Notes: generated from the sequence alone by a model not told the origin. Positions 1 to 9,449 are shown, counted from the stretch's first letter. The stretch: DNA of 54,852 bases from UBA5109 sp965662565 (GCA_965662565.1 CBFIHS010000008.1:1-54852); one strand, 5' to 3'. Made by a program: numbers and translations.

Positions 1-2150
1 TGGTTCGTTTAACTGAAGAGCCTGTTATTGATGGCGTTTTAGATGAAGAAGTTTGGCAGCAGGCTTTGCTTGTCGATGATCTTTATCAAGTTGAACCTAT
101 CGAGTTTTCAGAGCCTAGCCGTAAAACTGACATCCGTATTTTTTATACCGAAGAGGCTATCTATATCGCAGCAAGGATGTTTGAAGATAATCCTGAAGAC
201 ATTATTGCGCCTAACCTAAGACAAGGAGTATCGCTTCGAATCGACGATATCTTTTCGGTGCTTTTCGATCCTTACCTTGATGGCAGAAGTGGTTATCGTT
301 TTGCCATGAACCCTAACGGGGTGCGTTGGGAGGCAATTTATACAAGCCCTATTACTCTGGACGCAAATTGGATAGGAATTTGGCAAGGCGAAAGTCGTGT
401 TGATGAACAGGGCTGGGTAACTGAAATGCGCATACCTTTTCGAACTCTGTCTTTTAATCCCGAAGATGAGGATTGGGGGATTAATTTTCTTAGAAGAATC
501 AGGCGTAATGGAGAAACCATCGCCTGGTCTTCAAGAGATAGACAAATAAATCCAGCAACTTCAGGTATTGCCACTAGTATGAGTGGTATGAAACAAGGTT
601 TGGGTTTGGATGTTGTACCTGGCTTAACCTTGATACGAGATAAGAGCTATGCCAGCTTAACTAATCCAGGTGTTGAAGAAAATTTTGAGCCTACCTTAGA
701 TGTTTTTTATAAGGTGACGCCTGCCTTAAATGCCTCCTTAACAGTTAATACCGATTTCTCAGCGGCAAATGTAGATGCTCGGCAAGTTAACTTGACTCGA
801 TTTTCATTATTCTTCCCAGAGCAAAGAGACTTCTTCTTGCGGGATTCTGATATTTTTGAGTTTGGTAAGATTGGCACCTATGGTTCGAATAATAATGGTT
901 TGGGTAATGTGGCTATTCCTGGTAACGCGCGTCAAAATGCCCGTCCATTCTTTTCCAGAACGATAGGTCTCAGTAGTAATGGAGCCCCCGTGGACATCAA
1001 TCTGGGAGGCAAGGTCAGTGGCCGTTTAGGCGGTTTTAATGTGGGGGCCTTGGTGGTCTCTCAGGCTGAAGATGCGGATACAGGGGTTGATTCAAAGAAT
1101 GTTTTTGTAGGTCGCCTGGTCCGTAATGTACTTTCTGAATCTCAAGTCGGGATTCTCATAACAGATGGCGATCCGCAATCAAATTTGCGCAGCAGCTTAG
1201 CCGGAGCAGATTTTAGATATCGAAATTCTAAATTGAAAAATAATAAAACTTTAGAAATCAATGCATGGGTTCAGAAATCCGATACAGAAGGTAAGAGTGG
1301 TGATGATACTGCATACAGTCTAGGGTTTAGCTTGCCAAATAATGCGGGGATAAGGGGCTCGCTACTCTACAACCGTATTGGTAAAAATTTCGATCCGGCT
1401 GTTGGTTTTGCTAGCCGCGTTGGTATCCAAGACTATGCGCTAGAAGCTGGTTATAACCATTGGTATAAGAAAGGCAGTTTTCTGCGTAACACCTATATGG
1501 TGTTAGAGGGCTATAGGGCTGAACTGCTGGAAACTAATAAGTTGAGTTCGGAGGATATCGGTTTGAGGTTTGCTTTTTTTAACGTTGTCACAGATAGAAT
1601 TTTCTTGCGAGCTGTACAACAACGTGAAGTGCTGGAAAATGATTTCACAATTTTTTCCGCCGCAGATGGCTCGCGATCAATAGTGCTTCCTAGTGACGAA
1701 TATACCTTTAGGCAATTTCGTATTGCCTTTCGTTCCGCTGAGCAAAGAGTTTTTTCAACAAGATTTCTTGTGGCCTCTGGAGAGTATTTTAGTGGCGATA
1801 TTCTGCGCTCTGAGTTTTCTGCTACTTGGCGGCCAACGGCTAATTACGATTTAGGTATTGGTTACAATGAGCAAGACATAAGCTTACCTCAAGGTGACTT
1901 TAAGGTTAGGCTAATTAATTTACGGGCAAATTTTGCGTTTAATGCTCGCTGGTCTTGGAGTAACCTTCTGCAATATGACAATGTTTCTGAAACAATGGGC
2001 CTCAATAGCCGCTTAACCTGGATTCCTGAGGCTGGCCAACAGGGCAATATTGTATTTAATTATGGCGCTCAGGATTTAGACAAAGATAATAACTTCACTT
2101 CAACAAGCTCAGATTTGGCCGTTAAATTCGTTTATACCTTTAGGTATTAA
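1..2150 (+). CDS. DUF5916 / CBM9-like outer-membrane protein, 5' truncated by window
   Basis: The reading frame is open from base 3, with no stop before the first in-frame start-like codon at 66, so the true start lies outside the window. The first visible residues (IDGVLDEEVW) match the opening of the CBM9/DOMON-like domain found at the N-terminus of DUF5916 proteins. The remaining ~500 residues alternate polar and aromatic residues as in outer-membrane beta-strands and end in the aromatic KFVYTFRY, a typical barrel C-terminus. The family is predicted to be outer membrane; its substrate is unknown. The gene converges on holA with only 30 bp between the stops. Confidence 0.8.
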   Translation, partial: VRLTEEPVIDGVLDEEVWQQALLVDDLYQVEPIEFSEPSRKTDIRIFYTEEAIYIAARMFEDNPEDIIAPNLRQGVSLRIDDIFSVLFDPYLDGRSGYRFAMNPNGVRWEAIYTSPITLDANWIGIWQGESRVDEQGWVTEMRIPFRTLSFNPEDEDWGINFLRRIRRNGETIAWSSRDRQINPATSGIATSMSGMKQGLGLDVVPGLTLIRDKSYASLTNPGVEENFEPTLDVFYKVTPALNASLTVNTDFSAANVDARQVNLTRFSLFFPEQRDFFLRDSDIFEFGKIGTYGSNNNGLGNVAIPGNARQNARPFFSRTIGLSSNGAPVDINLGGKVSGRLGGFNVGALVVSQAEDADTGVDSKNVFVGRLVRNVLSESQVGILITDGDPQSNLRSSLAGADFRYRNSKLKNNKTLEINAWVQKSDTEGKSGDDTAYSLGFSLPNNAGIRGSLLYNRIGKNFDPAVGFASRVGIQDYALEAGYNHWYKKGSFLRNTYMVLEGYRAELLETNKLSSEDIGLRFAFFNVVTDRIFLRAVQQREVLENDFTIFSAADGSRSIVLPSDEYTFRQFRIAFRSAEQRVFSTRFLVASGEYFSGDILRSEFSATWRPTANYDLGIGYNEQDISLPQGDFKVRLINLRANFAFNARWSWSNLLQYDNVSETMGLNSRLTWIPEAGQQGNIVFNYGAQDLDKDNNFTSTSSDLAVKFVYTFRY

Positions 2151-2180
2151 TATCTGAAGTAAAAAAGCTAATGGATATTA

Positions 2181-3203
2181 TTAAGCACTAAGCTTTAGTT
2201 TATTTGAGCTAAGAGTCAAGATTAGCTGGTTTAGTTCATCCCAAGAGTTGAGTTTGTTTAAACCTTTCACCGATTGATCAATTAAGCTGGCATGTTCTAG
2301 CATTTTTTCAAGTTCTGACAGCGAATGGTTATTTAAAGCTGCAGTTACAGGTCTCACCCTATTGCTCCAGACTCGAGCGCTTTGTAATACACTAGAGATT
2401 GCTTGGCCATTCTCAATTTCCTGAGACATTGCGCAAAGGGAGCGAATCTCGCGGCATAGGAAATTAAGAATTTTAAGAAGATCTTCACCTTCAGCTTTCA
2501 GATGATGAAGGATGCTTAGCGCTCTAGCGGGGTTTGCTTCTAGAGTGGTATCTATGAGCGAGAATACATTGAAGCGAGAACTATCCGCCACTCCTCGAGC
2601 CACCGTTTGCGCGTCTATTTGAGAGCTATCACTTAAGAGTGAGAGTTTATCTATCTCTTGTGCAGTCGCGAGTAAATTACCTTCCGTGCGCTGACAAAGA
2701 ATTTGAATCGCTTGCTCGTTTGCTTGCAAACCATTGTTTTGAAAGCGCTGTTTGACCCAAGCTGGAAGCTGTTGATTATTAATAGGCCAAATTTGAACAA
2801 AATAGGCTTGCTGCTCGATTTTTTTAAACCACTTAGTGTTAGTTGCAGCCTTCTCAACTTTAGGGCTAGAAATTAATAAAAGGTTGTCTTCAGAAGGGTT
2901 TTCTAGAAAGGTATGAAGAGTATTTTTTGCATCGCTATCGAGCTTTGCAGAACTCAGTCGAAGGTCAATTATTTTTTTTTCAGCAAATAAAGATAAGCTA
3001 TTACCTGATTGTAAGAGTATGTTCCAATCGAAGTTGTTTTGCGTGCTATAAACCTCTCTCTCGGTGAAGCCTTGGCTTTTCACAAAACTTCTAACGGCAT
3101 CACAGCTTTCTTGAACCAGAAGAGGCTCATCACCAGATACCCATATTATTGGTGATAATTGGCTTTTAAGCTTACTAAGAAGTTGTTCTGCCTTAAGCTG
3201 CAC
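2181..3203 (-). CDS. holA: DNA polymerase III delta subunit
   Basis: A 340-residue protein matching the usual length of HolA, the clamp-loader subunit that opens the beta clamp during replication. The N-terminus (sequence WVSGDEPLLVQESCDAVR) matches the family signature region after a short lead, and the C-terminal third has the helical collar composition. The start is a GTG at 3203; no convincing Shine-Dalgarno precedes it (the mRNA there reads CTCCTTCCCC), so translation may depend on coupling to the yceI stop 11 bp upstream. It is the last gene of leuS-lptE-yceI-holA. The leuS-lptE-holA order is common in gammaproteobacteria, which supports the call. Confidence 0.92.
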   Translation of the reverse strand: MQLKAEQLLSKLKSQLSPIIWVSGDEPLLVQESCDAVRSFVKSQGFTEREVYSTQNNFDWNILLQSGNSLSLFAEKKIIDLRLSSAKLDSDAKNTLHTFLENPSEDNLLLISSPKVEKAATNTKWFKKIEQQAYFVQIWPINNQQLPAWVKQRFQNNGLQANEQAIQILCQRTEGNLLATAQEIDKLSLLSDSSQIDAQTVARGVADSSRFNVFSLIDTTLEANPARALSILHHLKAEGEDLLKILNFLCREIRSLCAMSQEIENGQAISSVLQSARVWSNRVRPVTAALNNHSLSELEKMLEHASLIDQSVKGLNKLNSWDELNQLILTLSSNKLKLSA

Positions 3204-3214
3204 GGGGAAGGAGC

Positions 3215-3811
3215 TTACATCCCAGCGTCATAAGTTAAAGAGAAATCGATAACCACATTATGATTGATGCTTGCAAGACCAGCTATTTCTCTAAGTGCTT
3301 CAACCCCTTCACCCAAACCAAAGCTGTCAGCATTTAAAATGATAGGTTTTGAAGGTTGAATGGACAAGCGATCGTCAGAAAGCTTAGTGACGGTTAAATC
3401 AGTACTTAGCTCACTTTCAATCCCATGTAGATTTAAAGAATAGCTAAAGCTCTTGGTTTCTGAGGCTCCAGTTGCCAGATTATGAAGATTAGCAGGGTCA
3501 ACATTGATGCTTACCGAAGCAGAAGGATATTGCTCAACTTCAAATAAGATGGCCTGCACGCGTTCATTTCTTATCGCAACAGCTGTATCAACACTGGCTA
3601 AATCAATTAGCAAGGTGGCAAGCCCAGAATCGTCTATATCACCACTCAAGCCATTGAAGGTGTTCACTTCGGACACGGCCGAAACCTTACTAGTAACGTA
3701 GTGGAAAGAAGATTGTGCGGCATTGAGCTCCCAAGCTGCCAAGGAGGGCATGCTCAGAGTGGATAAAATCAAAGTATAAATTAAGCGTTTAGTAGCTGTA
3801 GTCATAATCAT
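3215..3811 (-). CDS. YceI family periplasmic protein
   Basis: A 198-residue protein with a signal peptide (hydrophobic LIYTLILSTLSMP, cleavage after SLAA). The mature part begins WELNAAQSSFHYVTSK and later has the FEVEQYPSASVSI and SFSYSLNLHGIE blocks, as in YceI lipocalin-like proteins that bind polyisoprenoid or other amphiphilic ligands. No specific ligand can be deduced. It lies between lptE (77 bp upstream) and holA (11 bp downstream), a place where these genes are usually adjacent. Two Met codons (3811, 3805) could start it; the difference is trivial. Confidence 0.85.
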   Translation of the reverse strand: MIMTTATKRLIYTLILSTLSMPSLAAWELNAAQSSFHYVTSKVSAVSEVNTFNGLSGDIDDSGLATLLIDLASVDTAVAIRNERVQAILFEVEQYPSASVSINVDPANLHNLATGASETKSFSYSLNLHGIESELSTDLTVTKLSDDRLSIQPSKPIILNADSFGLGEGVEALREIAGLASINHNVVIDFSLTYDAGM

Positions 3812-3888
3812 CTCGGCGTGAATATAAAAATGTTAAATTTGATTATACAAGTTGTCGAGGCATCGGCAAGCGTGCTTAGAGATAAGTC

Positions 3889-4389
3889 TTAAAGTGCTTG
3901 CAAGCGACGTAGAATTTGTTCAACTAGTTCCTGTCGCATTTCTGTTTTTATAAGCTCCGCTTCATTTGCTTTAGCAGCCAGATTGGCAGGGTCGGCTTCA
4001 TAGATTTCTTCAAGTGCTAAGACTTCACGGCTTATTAGCACATCGGCGTCTTTGCTGAGTTCTATGGATGTAATAAGAGTCATTTCAAATTCTCCAGCTC
4101 GAGCATTCCGATTAATGCTCACTACTCGCTCTTTCACTTGTTCAGCCCCTAGCGTTAGCCTAAGACTTGCTTTACCGGGTTCAAGCAAGTCAAGGCCATA
4201 AACTTGGAGCCTTTGTGTAAGCAGTTGGCCGAGAGCTGAATTGTTGCCTTCATCCTTGATGCTTAGCTGTTCAATTTCCGGGTTGAGGGCAAGCGATTCA
4301 GTTCCTCTTAAGCTAAACCCACAAGCACTCAATAAACCACATAAAAGTATAAGAGAAATTGTCGTCTTGAATGTCTGCATAGTTTTCAT
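3889..4389 (-). CDS. lptE: LPS-assembly lipoprotein LptE
   Basis: A 166-residue lipoprotein. The N-terminus has a hydrophobic segment ending in the lipobox LSAC, giving a lipidated cysteine followed by GFSLRG, the characteristic LptE mature start. LptE plugs the LptD barrel in the outer membrane and takes part in LPS delivery to the cell surface. The body contains the expected LRLTLGAEQVKERVVSINR region and the C-terminal helix (LVEQILRRL). It follows leuS by 12 bp, the conserved leuS-lptE pair, so it is very likely cotranscribed. Confidence 0.93.
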   Translation of the reverse strand: MKTMQTFKTTISLILLCGLLSACGFSLRGTESLALNPEIEQLSIKDEGNNSALGQLLTQRLQVYGLDLLEPGKASLRLTLGAEQVKERVVSINRNARAGEFEMTLITSIELSKDADVLISREVLALEEIYEADPANLAAKANEAELIKTEMRQELVEQILRRLQAL

Positions 4390-4401
4390 AGGATTCGCAA
4401 C

Positions 4402-6876
4402 TCAGTTAGCAACTATATTTACCAAGCGTCCAGGGACAACAATTACTTTGCGGATGGTAAGGCCTTCCAGGTGTTTTTGAATAGTCTCATCAGCCAAGAC
4501 TTTCGCTTCAACTTGTTCCTTTGTGATATCTGCCGGCAGTTCCAGTTTTGAACGCAGCTTACCATTAACCTGGGCAACTATCGTCACCGTTGATTGTTCT
4601 AGAGCAGCTTCATCAAAGTTTGGCCAGCTTGCATCAATGATGGCTCCTTGCTTACCAAGGTATTGCCATAGGGTATGACAAAAATGCGGAACAATTGGGG
4701 CTAATAATAAAATTATAGTTTCCAAGGCTTCTTGAATGACAGCTTGGCTTTGGGCATCTTCATTGGCTGTATCCGCAAATTTACTCGTAGCATTGAATAA
4801 CTCCATTACTGCAGCAATGGCTGTGTTGAAGATTTGTCTTCTACCGTAATCATCAGTCACTTTTTTAATTGTGCTATGCGTTTTTAGACGCAAGGCCTTT
4901 TGAGCTTCTGTTAGGCTTAAGGCCTCAACTTTGGTTTGTGTTGGCTCAAATGAAGCGAAGAGTTTCCATACTCTTTTTAAGAAGCGATAGGCGCCATCTA
5001 CGCCACTATCTGACCATTCAAGGCTTTGTTCAGGGGGTGCGGCAAACATTGTAAATAAGCGTACGGTATCGGCACCGTATTGCGAAATAAGACCTTCGGG
5101 GTCGACCGTGTTGCCTTGGGATTTTGACATTTTAGTCCCATCTTTAAGCACCATGCCTTGAGTTAACAATCTTTTGAACGGTTCGTCAGTACTCACAAGG
5201 CCTTCATCACGCATCAATTTATGGAAGAAGCGGGCATAGAGTAAATGTAAAATCGCGTGTTCAATACCACCAATATATTGATCGACTGGCAGCCAATAAT
5301 CGGCTTTATCATTAAGCATGGCAGAGTCTTCATTGCGACAACTAAAGCGAGCGTAATACCAAGAAGATTCCATAAAAGTATCGAAAGTATCGGTTTCACG
5401 TTCTGCCGCTGCGCCACATTTCGGGCAGGTCGTTTCATAAAATTCAGGCATTTTTTTTATGGGTGAGCCACTGCCATCAAATTCAACATCTGTTGGCAAC
5501 ACAACGGGTAAGTCAGATTCTGGAACCGGTACTGAACCACAGTCAGGGCAGGTGATCATCGGAATAGGAGTGCCCCAATAACGTTGACGACTAACACCCC
5601 AATCGCGAAGACGGAAATTAATAGTCTTGCGTCCAGTGCCTTTTTCCTTGAAAAATCCGACGAGCTTTTCAAATGCTTCATTAAAATTGAGATCGTTGAA
5701 TTCACCCGAATTAATTAGAATGCCTTTTTCAGTGAAGGCTGCTTTGCTGATGTCGCAGTCTTCAGACTTGGATGGGTCTGCAGGCTCAATCACTTGTTTA
5801 ATGTTCAGACCATAAGCTTTGGCAAATTCCCAATCACGTTGGTCATGAGCGGGTACCGACATAACTGCCCCTGAGCCATAGGACATTAAGACAAAATTAG
5901 CGATCCATATAGGGACTTCCTCTCCTGTCATTGGGTGTATGGCTTTAAACCCAGTATCCATACCAGTTTTTTCCATAGTGGCTAACTCAGCTTCAGCGAC
6001 TTTGACCTGGTCTTGAAGCTTTATATAGTCTGCAATCTCAGGCTTGCTTTTTGCGGCAGCTAAAGCCAAAGGGTGCTGGGCGGCAACAGCAACATAGGTA
6101 ACACCCATAATAGTGTCGGGGCGTGTGGTGTAGACATTCAGGGATTCGTGCCCAGATACCTCAAAACTGAATTCAAGGCCTTCAGAGCGGCCAATCCAAT
6201 TTTGTTGCATGACACGAACTTTTTCTGGCCACTCATCAAGTTTATCAAGATCAGACAATAACTCTTCAGCGTAATCTGTGATCTTTATAAACCATTGTGG
6301 AATTTTACGGCGCTCTACAACAGCGCCAGATCGCCAACCCTTACCATCAATAACTTGCTCATTGGCTAGTACGGTTTGATCGACTGGGTCCCAATTCACT
6401 TCAGCTTCTTTTTTATAAACCAGGCCTTTTTCAAAAAGTTTGATAAAAAACCATTGTTCCCAGCGATAATAATCTGGGTGGCAAGTAGCTAGCTCACGAT
6501 CCCAATCATATGCGTATCCGAGTTGCTGCAATTGTTTACGCATGTAATCAATATTTTCATAAGTCCACTTGGCAGGCGCCACTTTGTTTTTCATTGCGGC
6601 ATTTTCAGCAGGTAGACCAAAGGCATCCCAACCCATTGGTTGCAGTACATTCTTCCCGAGCATACGTTGAAAACGGGAAATAACATCTCCAATAGTGTAA
6701 TTACGAACATGTCCCATGTGTAATCTGCCACTTGGATAAGGGAACATTGAAAGACAATAGAATTTTTCTTTGTCAGTGTTTTCGCTTACTTTGAAACTGT
6801 TCTGATCAGCCCAAAACTTTTGAGTTTCTTTTTCGATCTCTTGGGGAGAATATTCTTCGTTTATCTTCATTACCAT
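4402..6876 (-). CDS. leuS: Leucyl-tRNA synthetase
   Basis: An 824-residue class Ia aminoacyl-tRNA synthetase that charges tRNA-Leu. The HIGH-type motif is HMGH at residues 53-56, within FPYPSGRLHMGHVRN. A CP1 editing domain follows (TTRPDTIMGVTYVAVAAQHP), then a zinc-ribbon-like pair of CPDC/CPKC motifs, and KMSKS as KMSKSQGN near residue 582. The anticodon-binding domain and C-terminal domain complete it. The annotated start reads MVMKIN; the second Met (6870) would align as well with the MKINEEYSPQEIE start of homologues, and neither has a strong Shine-Dalgarno. It is the first gene of the leuS-lptE-yceI-holA run. Confidence 0.97.
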   Translation of the reverse strand: MVMKINEEYSPQEIEKETQKFWADQNSFKVSENTDKEKFYCLSMFPYPSGRLHMGHVRNYTIGDVISRFQRMLGKNVLQPMGWDAFGLPAENAAMKNKVAPAKWTYENIDYMRKQLQQLGYAYDWDRELATCHPDYYRWEQWFFIKLFEKGLVYKKEAEVNWDPVDQTVLANEQVIDGKGWRSGAVVERRKIPQWFIKITDYAEELLSDLDKLDEWPEKVRVMQQNWIGRSEGLEFSFEVSGHESLNVYTTRPDTIMGVTYVAVAAQHPLALAAAKSKPEIADYIKLQDQVKVAEAELATMEKTGMDTGFKAIHPMTGEEVPIWIANFVLMSYGSGAVMSVPAHDQRDWEFAKAYGLNIKQVIEPADPSKSEDCDISKAAFTEKGILINSGEFNDLNFNEAFEKLVGFFKEKGTGRKTINFRLRDWGVSRQRYWGTPIPMITCPDCGSVPVPESDLPVVLPTDVEFDGSGSPIKKMPEFYETTCPKCGAAAERETDTFDTFMESSWYYARFSCRNEDSAMLNDKADYWLPVDQYIGGIEHAILHLLYARFFHKLMRDEGLVSTDEPFKRLLTQGMVLKDGTKMSKSQGNTVDPEGLISQYGADTVRLFTMFAAPPEQSLEWSDSGVDGAYRFLKRVWKLFASFEPTQTKVEALSLTEAQKALRLKTHSTIKKVTDDYGRRQIFNTAIAAVMELFNATSKFADTANEDAQSQAVIQEALETIILLLAPIVPHFCHTLWQYLGKQGAIIDASWPNFDEAALEQSTVTIVAQVNGKLRSKLELPADITKEQVEAKVLADETIQKHLEGLTIRKVIVVPGRLVNIVAN

Positions 6877-7491
6877 TGGTCTTAAGTTTGCCCGTAATAA
6901 GTCTTTAGAACCTTGTTTTTATGCCTAAAAAAAAGACTGCATAGGATACCTTAGAAGCTGATTTAACGATAGCCGCATTTAACTTTATATCGGAACTGTG
7001 CTTTTCAGTATTGATAATTCTGAGGACAGCACAAACTCTTTAATTAACCAGTGGCCTGATAAATACTCTATACTTTTTCCAGATATGCCTTTCTATCAAG
7101 TGAGAACAGGTTTTACCTGGAATACCCAAGCTAGGACAAGTGCCATACATGTCGATAAAAACATGGAAAGAGCCTGAATGAAAAGAGCCTGAATGAAAAG
7201 AGGCTGAATGAAAAGAGGCTGAATGAAAAGAGCCTGAGAAGCATTTGCAAACCACGGAAATACACTTAGTCATTTTAAATGAGTTGAGTTATATGCTGGC
7301 TTTTGATTATCGTCAAAACAACGAATCATGAGGGTTTTAAGGAATAGGCCGGCTACATAAAATGTTGTTATCACTGGACGTGGTTGAGGCTCAAAATTAA
7401 GAGAAATTTCGGGCACAGTTGCAGAAGTAAAAAATATAAAGCATGCTTATGAGCATGGAATAAAAGCCCAATAAGGCGTTGATTTTTAAGT
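6877..7491. other. 615-bp intergenic region between leuS and nhaA
   Basis: This spacer should hold the divergent promoters of leuS and nhaA. Visible structure is a 15-bp tandem repeat at 7165-7239 and a palindrome with arms catgct/agcatg around tatg at 7442-7457, about 35 bp before the nhaA start. The only long ORF here (7040-7273, minus) is generated by the tandem repeat and is not a credible gene. No RNA gene or terminator was recognised. Confidence 0.6.
7165..7239. repeat. 15-bp tandem repeat, five units
   Basis: Five consecutive 15-bp units of the form gaaaagagcctgaat (7165, 7180, 7195, 7210, 7225). Units differ by one or two bases: the third and fourth have aggctg instead of agcctg, and the last ends in aga. 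The period is a multiple of three, so it produces an artificial SFHSGSFHSA-like repeat in one minus-strand frame. Confidence 0.95.
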
Positions 7492-8742
7492 ATGAGTGAT
7501 TCAAAGCATTTAGCGCATAAAGTTAATGAAGCTACTGAAAATTTAAGTTCTGAAGTGTTGGATACTATTAAGGACTTTATTAAATTAGAGTCTGCAGGTG
7601 GCATTTTGTTATTTTTCGCCGCTGTTCTGGCGATGCTGATTGCCAATACCCCTTTATCAACTTTTTACAGCTCTTTCTTAAATACAACTGTTGCTGTCCA
7701 AGTAGGCACTCTCGAAATAGATAAACCTCTTTTCCTTTGGATTAATGATGGCCTTATGGCTGTTTTTTTCTTTGTGATTGGTTTGGAAATAAAAAGAGAA
7801 ATTGTTGAAGGCGAGCTTTCCTCGATATTTCAGGTGATCATGCCGGGTATTGGAGCAATTGGCGGCATTATAGTTCCAGCTTTAGTTTATGTATGGTTTA
7901 ACTATGGTGATCCATTTGCAATGGATGGTTGGGCCATACCTGTAGCCACCGACATTGCCTTTGCCCTGGCTTTGTTAGGCCTTTTTGGCGCAAGAGTGCC
8001 AACAGCACTTAAGGTTTTTCTACTGACTTTAGCGATTTTTGATGATTTAGCGGCAATCGTAATTATCGCAGTATTTTATTCTGGGGATTTATCAGTTTCA
8101 GCGCTTGTGACAAGTGCCATAGCTTTGGGCTTAGCAGTGCTTATGAATCGGCTTGGTGTTTCGAGAACATCCAGCTATATTCTTCTAGGTATTGTTTTAT
8201 GGGTCGCTGTCCTTAAGTCTGGTGTTCATGCAACTTTAGCAGGTGTATTAATCGCTTTTTGTATTCCAATGAGAGATGAGAATGGTCACTCACCGGTAAA
8301 AGAACTTGAACACAATTTGCATGGCTCTATCGCCTATATAATATTGCCACTGTTTGCCTTTGCGAATGCCGGTATTTCTCTTACCGGAATATCGCTCAGC
8401 GATATAATCCACCCGGTAACTCTTGGAGTAGAAACTGGTTTGGTTATAGGCAAGCCACTAGGCATCTTACTTTTTGTTGGTGTTGCTGCTGCAGTCGGTT
8501 TGGTGCGTTTACCCAAAGAAATGAGTTGGGCTCAGCTTGTAGGCGTTTCTTTCGCCTGCGGTATTGGCTTTACAATGAGTTTGTTCATAGCGGGCTTAGC
8601 TTTTGAACATAATAGTTCAGAGTACTTTGCTGGGGATCGTCTAGGAATAATTATAGGCTCAGTCCTATCTGCCTTGATCGCCTATGGTATTTTAACGGTG
8701 AGCTTGCCTAAAAATATAAGTCAGGATGATTCTGAATCATAG
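7492..8742 (+). CDS. nhaA: Na+/H+ antiporter NhaA
   Basis: A 416-residue inner-membrane antiporter that exports Na+ in exchange for protons and controls pH and sodium tolerance. About twelve hydrophobic helices are visible. The family signatures are FFFVIGLEIKREIVEGEL near residue 92, the TM4 aspartate in ATDIAFALALLG (D154), and the two adjacent transport aspartates in LAIFDDLAAI (D184, D185), equivalent to D133, D163 and D164 of the E. coli protein. The N-terminal ~30 residues are longer and more polar than in E. coli. It is transcribed alone and separates the leuS block from the lnt block. The Shine-Dalgarno is weak. Confidence 0.95.
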   Translation: MSDSKHLAHKVNEATENLSSEVLDTIKDFIKLESAGGILLFFAAVLAMLIANTPLSTFYSSFLNTTVAVQVGTLEIDKPLFLWINDGLMAVFFFVIGLEIKREIVEGELSSIFQVIMPGIGAIGGIIVPALVYVWFNYGDPFAMDGWAIPVATDIAFALALLGLFGARVPTALKVFLLTLAIFDDLAAIVIIAVFYSGDLSVSALVTSAIALGLAVLMNRLGVSRTSSYILLGIVLWVAVLKSGVHATLAGVLIAFCIPMRDENGHSPVKELEHNLHGSIAYIILPLFAFANAGISLTGISLSDIIHPVTLGVETGLVIGKPLGILLFVGVAAAVGLVRLPKEMSWAQLVGVSFACGIGFTMSLFIAGLAFEHNSSEYFAGDRLGIIIGSVLSALIAYGILTVSLPKNISQDDSES

Positions 8743-8842
8743 CTAAGGCTCTGACGTTTTTGCTCTTTAAGTTCTAATCTTTGTTGGTTTACTAGTAAAC
8801 CTTTAAGTCATTCCCGCATAGATCTAGTAGAGATATAAGAGA

Positions 8843-8896
8843 TAGAATAAATAGAGTAAGTAGAATAAGTAGAATAAGTAGAGTAAATAGAAGAGA
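8843..8896. repeat. 9-bp tandem repeat, six degenerate units
   Basis: Units of the form tagaataag or tagagtaaa repeat at 8843, 8852, 8861, 8870, 8879 and 8888, the third and fourth being identical. The array lies in the 194-bp spacer between the convergent ends of nhaA and the cyclase remnant. No hairpin terminator was recognised next to it. Confidence 0.9.
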
Positions 8897-8936
8897 GTGA
8901 CGTGGAAATTCGTCTAGAGCTAGTGATGAGTTTGGG

Positions 8937-9437
8937 CTAGATAGTTTTGGAAAAAGCAACTTTTTCTAACATATGACGATAGTAGGATTGAATGTCTGAT
9001 TCTAAAGCCAATTGTTTGAATAAATATTCAGCCTTCTCAAAGTCTTTAGCATAAAAGAAGTCTAAAGCTTGTTTATGTGTTTCCAATTCGCTCGCTTGGG
9101 ATTCGGAGAGTTCATCCGCGAGACAAAGAGGTTGGTATATTTTTACATTATTGCTGCGACCTCTGACCACCACAGTATCTAGTTCTTTAAAGATAACGTC
9201 AGGCGTTGCCTGCATGGTTTCCTCGCCGACAATCGTATCTACCTGATAAATACGCGTCAGACGTTCCAAGCGTGAAGACAAATTAACCGCGTCTCCTATA
9301 ACGGTATAGTTCAATCGGTAGATTGAACCCATATTGCCGACATTAACCAAGCCTGTGTTGATGCCAATTCCCATATCAGTTGAGGGCAGTCCCTTAACTG
9401 CTAATTCAGGAGAACATTCAACTACAAAATGAGGCAT
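8937..9437 (-). pseudogene. C-terminal remnant of a class III adenylate/guanylate cyclase
   Basis: A 166-residue product that begins inside a class III nucleotide cyclase domain. It retains the second half, DMGIGINTGLVNVGNMGS followed by the hallmark YTVIGDAVNLSSRLE with the transition-state Asn and Arg, and a C-terminal region (YFEAL-type FYAKDFEKAEYLFKQL) typical of such proteins. The first half, with the two metal-binding aspartates (FxDIxGFT and its partner), is absent. Only 12 bp separate it from the preceding DUF3301 gene, so the missing part is not hidden in another frame. A good Shine-Dalgarno (aagga, about 7 bp before ATG) means it may still be translated, but it should not be catalytically competent alone. 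Confidence 0.7.
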
Positions 9438-9449
9438 AACTTTTCCTTA

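Noticed and set aside
2148..2180. Inverted repeat taatatc/gatatta between the DUF5916 and holA ends as a terminator
   Set aside because: Seven AT-rich pairs with an 19-nt loop and no U-tract are too weak to call.
7040..7273. Minus-strand ORF of 77 codons with repeated SFHSGSFHSA
   Set aside because: It is produced by the 15-bp tandem repeat, has no signal, ribosome site or homology that I recognise, and lies in a promoter region.
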